DNA of 34,800 bases, taken from the NCBI GenBank assembly GCA_021827985.1, contig JAKATL010000029.1, positions 1 through 34,800 on the forward strand, written 5' to 3'. This DNA comes from a bacterium (lineage in GTDB: Bacteria > Chloroflexota > Dormibacteria > Aeolococcales > Bog-877). Positions 14,504 through 23,053 of this stretch are shown here, in pieces (the first letter of the stretch is position 1; each line of letters begins with the position of its first letter). The translations under genes and the position numbers were made by a program. The notes below the pieces were generated by a model, which ran no database searches, was not told the origin of the DNA, and saw nothing but the letters and a program-made list of their open reading frames with translations.

Positions 14504-15378
14504 GGCGCCGATCGGTCCTGGTGCTGCCCGGTGACTCCGAGCGGATGGTGGCCAAGGCCCAGCTGGTGCCGGCGGACGAGGTCGTCCTGGACCTGGAGGA
14601 TGCCGTCCCCCCCGAGCCCCGCTTCAAGCGGGCGGCCCGGAAGCGGCTCCTGGAGCTGGCGCTCCATCACCCCTTCCCGGATCGCCGGCTGGCGGTGCGG
14701 GTGAACCGGGTGGGCACCAGGGAGGGGCTGGACGACCTCCTCGAGGTGGTCCCCACGCTCGGATCGCGGCTCTCCTCCGTGGTGGTGCCCAAGGTCCGGG
14801 AGCCGTCCGAGGTCGCCTTCGTCGACCGGGTGCTGGCGATGTTGGGGGAGCCCGGGGGGCACCGGGTCAAGATTCAGATCCAGATCGAGGACCCGAGAGG
14901 GCTCGAGGCCGTGGGCGAGCTGGCTGAGGCCTCACCCCGGGTCTCCACCCTGATCTTCGGGCCCGGGGACTTCGCCGCCGCCATGGGCATGCCCACTCTG
15001 GCCATCGGGCAGGAGGCTCCCGGCTATCCGGGCGACATCTGGCACTACCCGCTGTACCGGATCGCGGTCGCCGCCCGGGCCCGCGGGCTGCACGTGGTGG
15101 ACGGCCCCTACTCGGTGCTGGACGACGAGGAGGGGCTGGCTCGCTCCTGCCAGCGGGCGGCGGCGCTCGGGGTGGACGGCAAATGGGCGATCCACCCCTC
15201 CCAGCTGGAGACCATCAACCGCGCTTTCACCCCCAGCAGAGAGCAGGTGGAGTGGGCCGAGACCGTGCTGACCGGGCTGGGCCAGGGAGGGGCGCGCAGG
15301 CTCGGCGGGGAGATGGTGGACGAGGCCACCCGGAGGCTGGCGGAGTCCCTGCTCGCCAGGGCCGCGGAGAGCTCGTGA
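14500..15378 (+). CDS. CitE-like CoA-ester lyase (HpcH/HpaI aldolase family)
   Basis: A 292-residue protein beginning RRSVLVLPGDSERMVAKA, then ADEVVLDLEDAVPPEPRFKRAAR. These are the N-terminal TIM-barrel motifs of the citrate-lyase-beta/malyl-CoA-lyase-like group with the DLEDA metal and substrate site. RVNRVGTREGLDDL, VVVPKVREP, IQIQIEDPRGL and LIFGPGDFAAAMG supply the remaining conserved positions (metal-binding Glu and Asp). It should cleave or form a 3-hydroxyacyl-CoA such as malyl- or citramalyl-CoA; a ClyL-type beta-methylmalyl role is possible. The TTG start overlaps the previous TGA and has GGAGGGG six bases upstream, which beats longer in-frame openings that overlap the preceding gene. 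Confidence 0.87.
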   Translation: MRRRSVLVLPGDSERMVAKAQLVPADEVVLDLEDAVPPEPRFKRAARKRLLELALHHPFPDRRLAVRVNRVGTREGLDDLLEVVPTLGSRLSSVVVPKVREPSEVAFVDRVLAMLGEPGGHRVKIQIQIEDPRGLEAVGELAEASPRVSTLIFGPGDFAAAMGMPTLAIGQEAPGYPGDIWHYPLYRIAVAARARGLHVVDGPYSVLDDEEGLARSCQRAAALGVDGKWAIHPSQLETINRAFTPSREQVEWAETVLTGLGQGGARRLGGEMVDEATRRLAESLLARAAESS

Positions 15379-16517
15379 GCCCCGAGCCCACGCGGATCTC
15401 CCGGGAGACTCTGGTGGTGCACGGGTCCAGCCGCTCGGACCAGCGCACCGGGGCCCTGGTCCCGCCCCTGATCCTCTCCGCCACCTTCGCCCACGGCAAC
15501 CAGGAGCAGCTCGCCTACTCCCGGGACCGCAACCCCACCTGGGAGCTGCTCGAGGCGGCGGTGGCCCAGCTGGAGGGGGCGTCAGGGGCGGTGGCCTTCG
15601 CCTCCGGCATGGCCGGGATCGCCGCCGCCCTGGACCTCCTCCCCGTGGGGGCGGAGGTGGTGGTGGCGCAGGACGCCTACACCGGCACTCGCGACCTGCT
15701 CGCCCACCTCAGCACGACCGGACGGCTGCGGGCACGGAGGGTGGACGCCACCGCGCCGGCCGCCCTGGAGGAGATCGGAGGGGCGGCCATGGTCTGGCTG
15801 GAGAGCATGGGCAACCCCCTCCTCAGCATTCCCGACCTCAGGGCCTGGGCTGCGGCGGCCCACGGCCAGGGGGCGATCCTGGCGGTGGACAACACCCTGG
15901 CCACCCCGCTCCTCTGCCGTCCCCTGGAGCTGGGCGCCGACCTGGTGGCCCACTCCGCCTCCAAGCATCTCGGCGGCCACAGCGACCTCATGCTCGGGGT
16001 GGTGGCCGGGCAGGACCCGGAGCTCCTCTCGCGGCTGCGCCAGCAGCGCACCCGGCAGGGAGGCTGCCCCGGCCAGCTGGAGGCCTGGCTGGCGCTCCGG
16101 GGGATGCGCACCCTGGCCGTCCGCCTCTCCCGCCAGTGCCAGACGGCGGGGTTCCTGGCCGGGGCGCTCGTCGGGACCTCCCGGGTCCGCGAGGTCCACT
16201 ATCCCGGGCTGCCCACCCACCCCCAGCACGAGCTTGCGGAGGCGCAGCTGGACGGAGGGTTCGGGGCTATGCTGGCGCTGGAGCTGGAGGTGGGCGCCGT
16301 AGCGGCGGAGCAGGTCTGCACCTCCACCAGGATCTGGACCAACGCCACCAGCCTGGGCTCGGTCGAGTCGCTGCTGGAGCGCCGGAGCCGGTGGGCGGGA
16401 GAGGAGTACCTGCCCGAGGGGTTGATCCGCCTCTCCTGCGGAATCGAGAACCAGGAGGACCTGCTGGAGGACCTGGGTCAGGCGCTGGCTCAGGTGGGGG
16501 CCGGCCCGCTCGCCTGA
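15375..16517 (+). CDS. Cys/Met-metabolism PLP enzyme (cystathionine gamma-synthase/lyase type)
   Basis: A 380-residue PLP enzyme of the trans-sulfuration family. Typical blocks are LVVHGSSRSDQRTGALVPPLILSATF, YSRDRNPTWELLEAAVAQLEG, SGMAGIAAAL, VWLESMGNPLL, VDNTLATP and HSASKHLGGHSDLMLG, with Lys197 as the Schiff-base lysine. The C-terminus ends LIRLSCGIENQEDLLEDL, as in cystathionine gamma-synthase, gamma-lyase and methionine gamma-lyase; these activities cannot be separated by eye. GTG 15375 overlaps the preceding TGA. It ends 28 bases inside the convergent TetR gene. Confidence 0.9.
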   Translation: MSPEPTRISRETLVVHGSSRSDQRTGALVPPLILSATFAHGNQEQLAYSRDRNPTWELLEAAVAQLEGASGAVAFASGMAGIAAALDLLPVGAEVVVAQDAYTGTRDLLAHLSTTGRLRARRVDATAPAALEEIGGAAMVWLESMGNPLLSIPDLRAWAAAAHGQGAILAVDNTLATPLLCRPLELGADLVAHSASKHLGGHSDLMLGVVAGQDPELLSRLRQQRTRQGGCPGQLEAWLALRGMRTLAVRLSRQCQTAGFLAGALVGTSRVREVHYPGLPTHPQHELAEAQLDGGFGAMLALELEVGAVAAEQVCTSTRIWTNATSLGSVESLLERRSRWAGEEYLPEGLIRLSCGIENQEDLLEDLGQALAQVGAGPLA

Positions 16518-17101
16518 AGCAGGCGCTCCAGGAGGTTCAGGATCGCCTCCCGGACGGCGCCGATGTCTGAGTCCCCGAGCGCCAGCTCGGTCAGCGCCCC
16601 GTCCATGGTCATGGCGATGGCGCGGGCCAGGGGAGCCACCTCACCCTCCACCTCCCCCTCCGCCCGGCGCTCCTCCAGGTACCGGCGGATAAAGGCCACG
16701 ATGGTGTCGCGACGGAGCCGCAGTGAGGCCTGGAGTCCGGGGTTCCGCTGGGCCTCGGCCATCGCCCCCAATAGGAGTGCCCCCTCCCCATCCTCGGCCA
16801 GCCGGGAGAGGTAGAAGTCCACGGCGTGGGCCAGGCGGGCCCTGGGGTCGCGGATGGCCGCCATCTCGGCCATGAGTCCCGCCATCTCCGCCTCCGCCCC
16901 CAGGGTGCAGGCGGCGGCGTACAGCTCGGCCTTGCCGCTGAAGTACCGGTAGATCAGCCCCACCGAGACCTTGGCCTCGGCCGCGATCTCGGGCACGGAG
17001 GTGGCCTGGGGACCCGACCGGGAGAAGGCCCGCGCCGCGCCCTCCAGGATGCGGCGGCGCATCTGGTCCGCGTGCTCGCTGATCGCCGGCTGGACGGCCA
17101 A
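16490..17101 (-). CDS. TetR family transcriptional repressor of the divergent MMPL exporter
   Basis: A 203-residue protein. Residues about 13-60 form the TetR DNA-binding domain (RRRILEGAARAFSRSG then TSVPEIAAEAKVSVGLIYRYFSGKAELY). The C-terminal ligand domain is helical and non-specific. The start is the TTG at 17101 with GGAGGAGG just upstream. A perfect 22-base palindrome lies 47 bases beyond its start, between it and the MMPL gene, so this protein very likely represses both. Its 3' end overlaps the convergent PLP-enzyme gene by 28 bases, an arrangement that could cause transcriptional interference. Confidence 0.93.
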   Translation of the reverse strand: MAVQPAISEHADQMRRRILEGAARAFSRSGPQATSVPEIAAEAKVSVGLIYRYFSGKAELYAAACTLGAEAEMAGLMAEMAAIRDPRARLAHAVDFYLSRLAEDGEGALLLGAMAEAQRNPGLQASLRLRRDTIVAFIRRYLEERRAEGEVEGEVAPLARAIAMTMDGALTELALGDSDIGAVREAILNLLERLLQASGPAPT

Positions 17102-17147
17102 GCTGCCTCCTCCGCTGCCCGGGCTCTCCTGCTACCCTGTAAGCCTA

Positions 17148-17169
17148 CCTGAATGAACGTTCATTCAGG
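17148..17169. promoter_or_regulatory. TetR operator palindrome
   Basis: A perfect 22-base palindrome with half-site CCTGAATGAAC. TGAATGAAC/GTTCATTCA is a common TetR-family recognition pattern. It is centred 57 bases from the TetR start and 34 from the MMPL start. Confidence 0.88.
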
Positions 17170-17192
17170 AAGCCCCACCGGAGACCGCCCGC

Positions 17193-19475
17193 ATGCCCTT
17201 CGCCCGCCTCGGCGCCTTCGCCCACCGCCACCGGCGCTCCATCCCGGTGGGGGGGCTGGCTCTGATGGTCCTGCTCTTGGTCCTCTCCGGGCCGCTCGGA
17301 GGCTCCCTCCAGGCGGGGGGCTTCTCGGTCCCGGGCTCGCAGAGCCAGCGCGCCAGCCAGCTCCTCGCCCGACACTTCGGCGCCGCCACCACCCAGCTGC
17401 TCCTGGTGTACCGCAGCTCCCACCAGGACGTGACCAGCCCGCAGGTCCAGGCCGAGGTGGCCTCCAGCTTCGCCCGACTGGCCCGCCGCCCGCAGGTGGC
17501 CTCGGTCCAGACCTACGCCAGCACCAAGCTCCCGATCTTCATCGGGGACCGGGGGTACGAGACCTTCGCGGTGGTCAACCTGAAGATGAGCGAGGTGGCG
17601 GCCACCAACCAGCTGACCCAGCTGGAGTCCTACCTCAGCCGCCCCAGGGGACTCACCATGTGGGTGACGGGCCCGGCCCCCATCGACGCCCTCTACAACA
17701 CTGCCCTCGAGGCTCAGCTCAAGACCGCCGAGCTGATCGCGCTCCCCATCTCCCTGCTCCTCCTGCTGCTGGTCTTCGGCTCGGTCACCGCGGCCCTCCT
17801 CCCCCTCCTGATCGCCGGGCTGGCCGTCCCCACCGCCCTCTCGGTGATCCGCCTCATCGCCGCCCACTTCTCCATGTCCATCTTCGTCACCAACGTGGCC
17901 ACCATCGTGGGGCTGGGGCTGGCCATCGACTACTCGCTCTTCTTCGTCAAGCGCTTCCGCGAGGAGCTGACCCAGAGCCCGCCCGAGGTGGCGGTGGTGG
18001 CGGCCACCGCCAGCGCCGGCAAGGCGGTGGCCATCTCCGGCACCGCCGTGGCCCTGGGCCTTCTCTCCCTGACCCTATTCCCGGCAACCGCCCTGGGCAG
18101 CATGGGGATCGGCGGTGTGGTGGTGGTCGCCTGCACCCTTCTCTACGCCCTCACCGTCCTGCCGGCCATCCTCTCCCTGCTCGGGCACCGGCTCAACTGG
18201 CTCACCCTGAGGCGCGGGCTTCGCGGCGCGACCGAGCTCACCCACCACCATTCCAGCTTCTGGGGATGGGCCGGCGAGCGGGTGATGCGCCATCCGGTGG
18301 CCATCGCCCTCCCGGTGGCCGCGCTCCTGCTGGCGGTGGGCACGCCCTTCCTCAGCCTCCGGCTCTCCACCGGGGCCAGCGTCCAGGAGATCCCGGCCGG
18401 CCCGGCGCGCACCGGCTACGCCCAGTTGGTGAACAACTTCCCCCAGGGCGGCGGGGTGAACGACCTCAACATGGTGGTGGACTACGGCCACCCGCTCTCG
18501 GGGAGGCTGACCCCGGCCCAGCAGTCCGCCCTCAGCGCCTACCTGGCCCGGGCGGATCGGCTCTTGGGAGTGCAGAGCCTGGACGGGGTGCTCTCCCCAC
18601 CCCCGGGGATTCCCGCGAAGGTCTATCTGGGGTTGCTCAGCGGGCCTCCGGCGCAGCGCCCGGCGGCGGTCGAGAAATACATCGCGGGCTATCTGGCGGG
18701 CCCGGTCGCCCAATTCGAGGTGTCCACGGCATATGGCCCCGACTCCAGTTCGGGGGCGAGGTTGGTGTCCCAGCTTCGGCGGCTGGCCCCGCCGCCGGGC
18801 ACCTCGGTCCTGTACGGAGGCGGGGCGGCCGTCTCGGTGGACTTCCTCGCCGCCTTCGCCAACACCATCCCCTGGGCCGTGGCCATGGTGGTCCTGGCCA
18901 CCATGGCGGTCCTGTTCCTCACCTTTGGCTCGGTGGTGCTGCCCGTCAAGGCGGTGCTGATGAGCCTCATCTCCATCAGCGCCGCCTTCGGCGCCATGGT
19001 CTGGATCTTCCAGGAGGGACATCTCTCCCACCTGCTGAACTTCACATCACCCGGCTCGATCACCGCCACCGACCCGGTGCTGATGTTCGCCTTCATCTTC
19101 GGCCTCTCCATGGACTACGAGGTCTTCCTGCTCACCCGCATCAGGGAGCGCTACCTGGCCACCGGGGACAACCGCCGGGCGGTTCAGGAGGGGATGGCCT
19201 CGACCGGAGGGGTCATCACCTCGGCAGCGCTGATCATGATCGCGGTGTTCGGCGCCTTCGCCCTGGGCCGCGTTCTGGACATCCAGATCCTGGGGCTGGG
19301 GATGGCCATCGCGGTGGCGGTTGACGCCAGCCTGGTGCGGGGGGTCATGGTCCCCGCCTTGATGCGCCTGCTCGGCCGGGCCAACTGGTGGGCACCGGCT
19401 CCGGCCCAGCGGCTGGTGGCCCGGCTCGGCCTGTACGAGAGCTCCGCGCCGGTGCCTCCGGCGGAGGCCGCCTGA
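17193..19475 (+). CDS. MMPL/RND superfamily transporter
   Basis: A 760-residue inner-membrane protein with the duplicated RND layout: one N-terminal membrane segment, a periplasmic domain with PAPIDALYNTALEAQLKTAEL, then a five-segment membrane block, repeated. GLGLAIDYSLFFVKRFREEL (about residue 240) and its counterpart FIFGLSMDYEVFLLTRIRERYL (about 630) carry the conserved Asp-Tyr proton-relay pairs. Many actinobacterial MMPL proteins export lipids, siderophores or drugs; the substrate here is unknown. ATG 17193 has GGAGA nine bases upstream. The adjacent divergent TetR gene and palindrome suggest induction by an exported ligand. No periplasmic adaptor gene is adjacent. Confidence 0.9.
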   Translation: MPFARLGAFAHRHRRSIPVGGLALMVLLLVLSGPLGGSLQAGGFSVPGSQSQRASQLLARHFGAATTQLLLVYRSSHQDVTSPQVQAEVASSFARLARRPQVASVQTYASTKLPIFIGDRGYETFAVVNLKMSEVAATNQLTQLESYLSRPRGLTMWVTGPAPIDALYNTALEAQLKTAELIALPISLLLLLLVFGSVTAALLPLLIAGLAVPTALSVIRLIAAHFSMSIFVTNVATIVGLGLAIDYSLFFVKRFREELTQSPPEVAVVAATASAGKAVAISGTAVALGLLSLTLFPATALGSMGIGGVVVVACTLLYALTVLPAILSLLGHRLNWLTLRRGLRGATELTHHHSSFWGWAGERVMRHPVAIALPVAALLLAVGTPFLSLRLSTGASVQEIPAGPARTGYAQLVNNFPQGGGVNDLNMVVDYGHPLSGRLTPAQQSALSAYLARADRLLGVQSLDGVLSPPPGIPAKVYLGLLSGPPAQRPAAVEKYIAGYLAGPVAQFEVSTAYGPDSSSGARLVSQLRRLAPPPGTSVLYGGGAAVSVDFLAAFANTIPWAVAMVVLATMAVLFLTFGSVVLPVKAVLMSLISISAAFGAMVWIFQEGHLSHLLNFTSPGSITATDPVLMFAFIFGLSMDYEVFLLTRIRERYLATGDNRRAVQEGMASTGGVITSAALIMIAVFGAFALGRVLDIQILGLGMAIAVAVDASLVRGVMVPALMRLLGRANWWAPAPAQRLVARLGLYESSAPVPPAEAA

Positions 19476-19501
19476 GCTGGCGGCCCGCTCTCCGGAACGC
19501 G

Positions 19502-19507
19502 GATAAT
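19502..19507 (+). promoter_or_regulatory. Leaderless -10 (GATAAT)
   Basis: GATAAT, six bases, then GTG 19514, with no Shine-Dalgarno before it. This is the closest match to TATAAT among the leaderless-type starts of the window. Confidence 0.55.
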
Positions 19508-19513
19508 CGGGCC

Positions 19514-19855
19514 GTGATGACCGCCCCGGAGGAGACCACCGAGAGGCGCGCTCTGCTGCGCCGCCTGGACGATGTCCTCGAGGCGCTGGAGCAGCTCAAC
19601 CTCTCCGAGGCCACGCAGCTTCCGGACCGGGTCCGGCGCTCCTTGGAGGCCCACCAGATCCCCTACGAGGACGGCGCCGAGGTGCGCATCCTGATCGAGC
19701 GGGTCTGGCGCAAGCAGGAGGCGCACATGCTCAGCCCCCGCCAGGAGCGGCGCCGCAACCCCGGCCGCCGGGCCGGGAGCCGACGCCACCCCGGCCAGGA
19801 GGTGGTCGAGAGCATCCTGCGCCAGGTTCAGCGGGGGGACGGACCCCAGGTCTGA
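19514..19855 (+). CDS. Small basic hypothetical protein
   Basis: A 113-residue protein. Residues about 6-50 are helical (ERRALLRRLDDVLEALEQLNLSEA), a middle segment reads PYEDGAEVRILIERVWRKQEAHM, and residues 73-95 are strongly basic (RQERRRNPGRRAGSRR), suggesting nucleic-acid contact. No family recognised. The GTG start is chosen from the -10 six bases upstream; the adjacent ATG at 19517 is an alternative that changes one residue. Confidence 0.6.
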   Translation: MMTAPEETTERRALLRRLDDVLEALEQLNLSEATQLPDRVRRSLEAHQIPYEDGAEVRILIERVWRKQEAHMLSPRQERRRNPGRRAGSRRHPGQEVVESILRQVQRGDGPQV

Positions 19856-19968
19856 GGACCTCCCAGGGAGAAGTTTGCGGCCGGCAACACAGGGTTATCC
19901 GGGAATGTCAAGATGGCCCACATGGGTGCAAGGAGGCGTTCCTTCCCCCAGTTCGGGAGGAGATGCCG

Positions 19969-21420
19969 GTGAGCCGGGTGGTGGTGCTCGGCTCGGGGAT
20001 CGCCGGGCACACGGCCGCTTCCTTCGCGCGGAGGTGGCTTCCTCGAACTGAGACCGTCACCGTTGTCTCCCCAGTCGACCGCTACAACTGGGTGCCGTCC
20101 AACATCTGGGTCGGGGTGGGCCTGATGCAGCCTCACCAGGTGACCTTTCCCCTGGCCACGGTCTACGAGCGCCACGGAATTGAATTCGTCCACGGTTTCG
20201 CCCGCCGGATTCATCCGGAGGGCACAGCGGGCGATTCCCGGCCCTTTGTCGCCGTGGAGAGGGTGGCGGGCGGGGATGCCGATCTCCTGCGGCTTCCTTA
20301 CGACTTCCTCATCAACGCCACGGGACCCCGGCTGCGCTTCGACATGACCGAGGGGCTGGGGCCGGAGGCCAACAGCATGTCAGTCTGCACCCCCGAGCAC
20401 GCCCAGCTGGCGGCTCGGGCGCTGGACAAAGCGGTCGAGCGGATGCGACAGGGCCAGCGCCAGCGCTTCGTGGTCGGGGTGGGACATGGAGGATGCACCT
20501 GCGAGGGAGCGGCCTTCGAGTACATCGTCAACCTGGAGTTCGAACTGCGGGCCCGCAAGGTGCGGGAGCTCGCCGAGATCGTCTGGATCACCAACGAGTA
20601 CGAGTTGGGGGACTTCGGGATGGCCGGGATGCAGATGCGCCGCTCCGGGTACCTCATCCCCGCCAGCATCTTCACGGCCTCCCTCTTCGCCGAGCGGGGC
20701 ATCAGCTGGATAACCCGGGCCCATGTTCGCCGGGTGGAGCGGGACCGGCTGTCCTACGAGACTCTCGACGGGAGCGAGGCAGAGCTGGGGTTCGATTTCG
20801 CCATGCTTCTCCCCCCCTTCTCGGGTGTGGGGCTCCAGGCGTTCGACCGCCAGGGCACGGAGATCACCGACCGGCTGTTCCAGCCCAACGGGTTTATGCG
20901 GGTGGACGCGGACTACACCCCGCGGCCCTTTGAGGAGTGGTCGGCGCGGGACTGGCCCCGCACCTACCAGTCGCCCGCCTATCCCAACCTTTTCGCGGCT
21001 GGGATCGCCTTCGCACCGCCTCATCCCATCTCCCGCCCCCACACCAGTCCCCGGGGTACGGTCATCACCCCGGCCGCCCCGCGCACGGGGATGCCCTCGG
21101 CCCAGATCGGCAGGGCGGTGGCCCGGAGCGTCGTCGACATGCTGCGGGGTGCGCCCGGCCCCACCGCCACCGCCTCGATGGCGGAGATGGGGGCGGCCTG
21201 CGTCGCCTCGGCCGGGGCCAACCCCTTCTCCGGCACGGCTGCCTCGATGACCGTGTACCCGGTCGTGCCCGACTACGAGCGCTACCCGGGATACGGGCGC
21301 GACATGAAGCGGACGTTCGGCGAAATCGGCCTGGCCGGGCACTGGATCAAGATCCTGCTGCACCACATGTTCATCTACAAGGCCAAACTCCGCCCGGGCT
21401 GGCCCCTGATCCCGGAGTAG
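19969..21420 (+). CDS. SQR-like FAD/NAD(P)-dependent oxidoreductase
   Basis: A 483-residue flavoprotein. RVVVLGSGIAGHTAASFARRWL at the N-terminus is the FAD Rossmann motif. DFLINATGPRLRFDMTEGLGP and the final PNLFAAGIAF correspond to the second FAD-contact segments of the sulfide:quinone oxidoreductase/NDH-2 group. FVVGVGHGGCTCEGAAFEYI holds Cys176 and Cys178, placed as in SQR-like proteins with redox cysteines. An amphipathic C-terminal end (GHWIKILLHHMFIYKAKLRPGWPLIPE) could anchor it to the membrane. GTG 19969 is preferred because GGGAGGAG then has eight-base spacing; for the ATG at 19963 the spacing would be about two. Sulfide oxidation is plausible, not shown. Confidence 0.8.
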   Translation: MSRVVVLGSGIAGHTAASFARRWLPRTETVTVVSPVDRYNWVPSNIWVGVGLMQPHQVTFPLATVYERHGIEFVHGFARRIHPEGTAGDSRPFVAVERVAGGDADLLRLPYDFLINATGPRLRFDMTEGLGPEANSMSVCTPEHAQLAARALDKAVERMRQGQRQRFVVGVGHGGCTCEGAAFEYIVNLEFELRARKVRELAEIVWITNEYELGDFGMAGMQMRRSGYLIPASIFTASLFAERGISWITRAHVRRVERDRLSYETLDGSEAELGFDFAMLLPPFSGVGLQAFDRQGTEITDRLFQPNGFMRVDADYTPRPFEEWSARDWPRTYQSPAYPNLFAAGIAFAPPHPISRPHTSPRGTVITPAAPRTGMPSAQIGRAVARSVVDMLRGAPGPTATASMAEMGAACVASAGANPFSGTAASMTVYPVVPDYERYPGYGRDMKRTFGEIGLAGHWIKILLHHMFIYKAKLRPGWPLIPE

Positions 21421-21426
21421 ATCCGG

Positions 21427-21585
21427 GTGCCAAGCAGTGGGCCCGCTGTGCCTGATGAGGCGGCCGCCTCCGTCACCTTGCCCACCCGGTGGACCGTCTT
21501 CCTGCGCACCTTCCTCCCCTGGCAGGCCTGGCGGTTCCTGCGCATCAATCTCAAGATGCTGGGAATGGTGCGCCGCCACCATTGA
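21427..21585 (+). CDS. 52-residue protein downstream of the SQR-like gene
   Basis: A GTG-start frame, with GGAG at the end of the SQR-like gene nine bases upstream. The first 18 residues are small and acidic. The rest reads LPTRWTVFLRTFLPWQAWRF followed by LRINLKMLGMVRRHH: an amphipathic, Trp-, Arg- and Lys-rich segment resembling a membrane-surface helix. It starts six bases after the upstream stop and ends nine bases before the convergent MFS gene. Likely a partner or membrane tether of the SQR-like enzyme (inference). A shorter start at 21448 is possible. Confidence 0.55.
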   Translation: MPSSGPAVPDEAAASVTLPTRWTVFLRTFLPWQAWRFLRINLKMLGMVRRHH

Positions 21586-21594
21586 CGGTGCCGC

Positions 21595-22917
21595 TCAGCC
21601 GAACAGCTGGGCCTTGGATCGCCTCCCGGCGCGGGGGAGGAGCAGCAAGCCGACCAGGCCGGCCACCGCCACCAGCGCCAGAGCCTCGAACGAGACCGCC
21701 AGGTGTCGGTACGAGCTGAGCGCCAGCAGCCCGATAACCAAAGGACCCAGCGCCTGCCCCCCGGTGGATCCCAGCCCCCAGACGAAGGCGTTGGCGGTGG
21801 AGGAGCTGCCCTGGGGGGCGTAGTCGGCGACCAGCGACATGAGGAGGGGGAAGCCGCTGAAGTTGAAGACCCCGAACAGGCCCAGGAGGGCCAGCCCGCC
21901 GGCACCCCCCACGTTGAGGTATCCGAAGGTGGTGCCCGCCGCGCCCATTGTCGCTAGGGCCAGCATGAGCCGCTTATCCACCCGGTCGGCCAGCAGTCCG
22001 AACACCGGCTGGCCCACGATCCCACCGGCATACAGCAGGGTCACCATCAGCCCCAGCTCCCCGGAGAGCCCGAGGCCCCGCTCCCGGGTGAAGTAGGTGG
22101 GGAGCCAGGCCACCATCCCGGTGAAGGCCAGCGACCGCAGCAGTGAGACCAGGGTAAGGATGGCGATGTTGCGGTCCAGCCAGGCCCTCTGGGGGGTGCC
22201 CCCGGCCGCCACCGGCGAGCGCGCCCCGGAGCCGGCGATGGGCCGGGAGTCCACCCGGGTGGTCCAGAGCAGCACGGCCGCCCCCGCGGCCACCACGGCG
22301 AAGACCACGACCGCACCGGTCTGGGAGGCGATGAGCCCGGTCACCGCGAAGAAGAGTGTGGGATACAGCGCCCGCCCCAAGCTCCCCATGGCCCCGTTGG
22401 CCCCCAGTGCCCGGGCCCGGCCGCGGGGTGGGAAGGCGGCGATGATCAGACTCGCTCCCAGCGGGTGGTAGACGGAGCTGCCGACTCCGGCCACCAGCGC
22501 CGCCAGCAGCGCCAGCACCGTCCTTTCAGCCACATCCGGAGCGGCCACCGCCGCCGCGAACAGCAGCAGCCCGGCGGCCAGGCCCAGGATCCCCATCGCC
22601 ATCTTGGCCCCCCGGCTGCCTCCGGAGTCGGCCAGCCGCCCGATCAGGATCCCGGCGGCGCTGGAGCTGAGGTAGAACCCGGTGAGCATCACCGTGATGA
22701 CGGGTGCGGAGACGTGGCCGCGGCTGGCCAACAGGTCGGCCATCACCGGGACGAAGAACACCGTCCCGTCATTGACGAAGTGGGCGAGGGAGGTGGTTCC
22801 CAGCACCCTCCAGGCGCTTCCTGACCCTCCTCTCCGGGCCCCCTCCGAGGGGACGGGCGCGCCACCTTCGGCGGTGCCGGGGCGCCTCGCCTTCACTCCG
22901 TCCGCGTTCCGTGCCAT
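21595..22917 (-). CDS. MFS transporter
   Basis: A 440-residue protein with about 12 membrane segments. TTSLAHFVNDGTVFFVPVMADLLA opens the first segment, reminiscent of the fosmidomycin-resistance (Fsr) branch. LIGRLADSGGSRGAKMAMG between segments 2 and 3 is the MFS loop motif. The central cytoplasmic loop lies near residues 205-230. Drug or metabolite efflux is likely; the substrate is unknown. ATG 22917 is selected because GAGGTGG lies four bases upstream and a TATACAAT-type promoter lies outside it; the 78 residues further upstream in frame are arginine-rich and not transporter-like. Confidence 0.87.
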   Translation of the reverse strand: MARNADGVKARRPGTAEGGAPVPSEGARRGGSGSAWRVLGTTSLAHFVNDGTVFFVPVMADLLASRGHVSAPVITVMLTGFYLSSSAAGILIGRLADSGGSRGAKMAMGILGLAAGLLLFAAAVAAPDVAERTVLALLAALVAGVGSSVYHPLGASLIIAAFPPRGRARALGANGAMGSLGRALYPTLFFAVTGLIASQTGAVVVFAVVAAGAAVLLWTTRVDSRPIAGSGARSPVAAGGTPQRAWLDRNIAILTLVSLLRSLAFTGMVAWLPTYFTRERGLGLSGELGLMVTLLYAGGIVGQPVFGLLADRVDKRLMLALATMGAAGTTFGYLNVGGAGGLALLGLFGVFNFSGFPLLMSLVADYAPQGSSSTANAFVWGLGSTGGQALGPLVIGLLALSSYRHLAVSFEALALVAVAGLVGLLLLPRAGRRSKAQLFG

Positions 22918-22963
22918 GTTCCACCTCGAATACCGGACGGAGATGCCATCCCGCCGCGCCCAT

Positions 22964-22971
22964 ATTGTATA
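22964..22971 (-). promoter_or_regulatory. Probable -10 region of the MFS gene
   Basis: TATACAAT on the minus strand, about 47 bases upstream of the start codon, in an otherwise GC-rich spacer. No clear -35 hexamer. Confidence 0.4.
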
Positions 22972-23040
22972 CCTGACTACGGTTCTCTCGCCGCCCGCCC
23001 ACCCGAGCGGGAGGCGGGAGGTCGAGGGAGTGGGGCGGCC

Positions 23041-23046
23041 TATCCT
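23041..23046 (+). promoter_or_regulatory. Leaderless -10 (TATCCT) for the EamA gene
   Basis: TATCCT, seven bases, then GTG 23054. No conventional Shine-Dalgarno at useful spacing. Confidence 0.45.
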
Positions 23047-23053
23047 CTGAAAA

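Noticed and set aside
17153..19324. 723-codon plus-strand frame overlapping the MMPL gene
   Set aside because: Gly/Pro/Arg-rich and non-hydrophobic; the +1 frame encodes a clear MMPL transporter with correct start signals.
19388..19513. N-terminal extension of the small basic protein into the MMPL gene
   Set aside because: It overlaps the MMPL end and lies upstream of the GATAAT promoter element.
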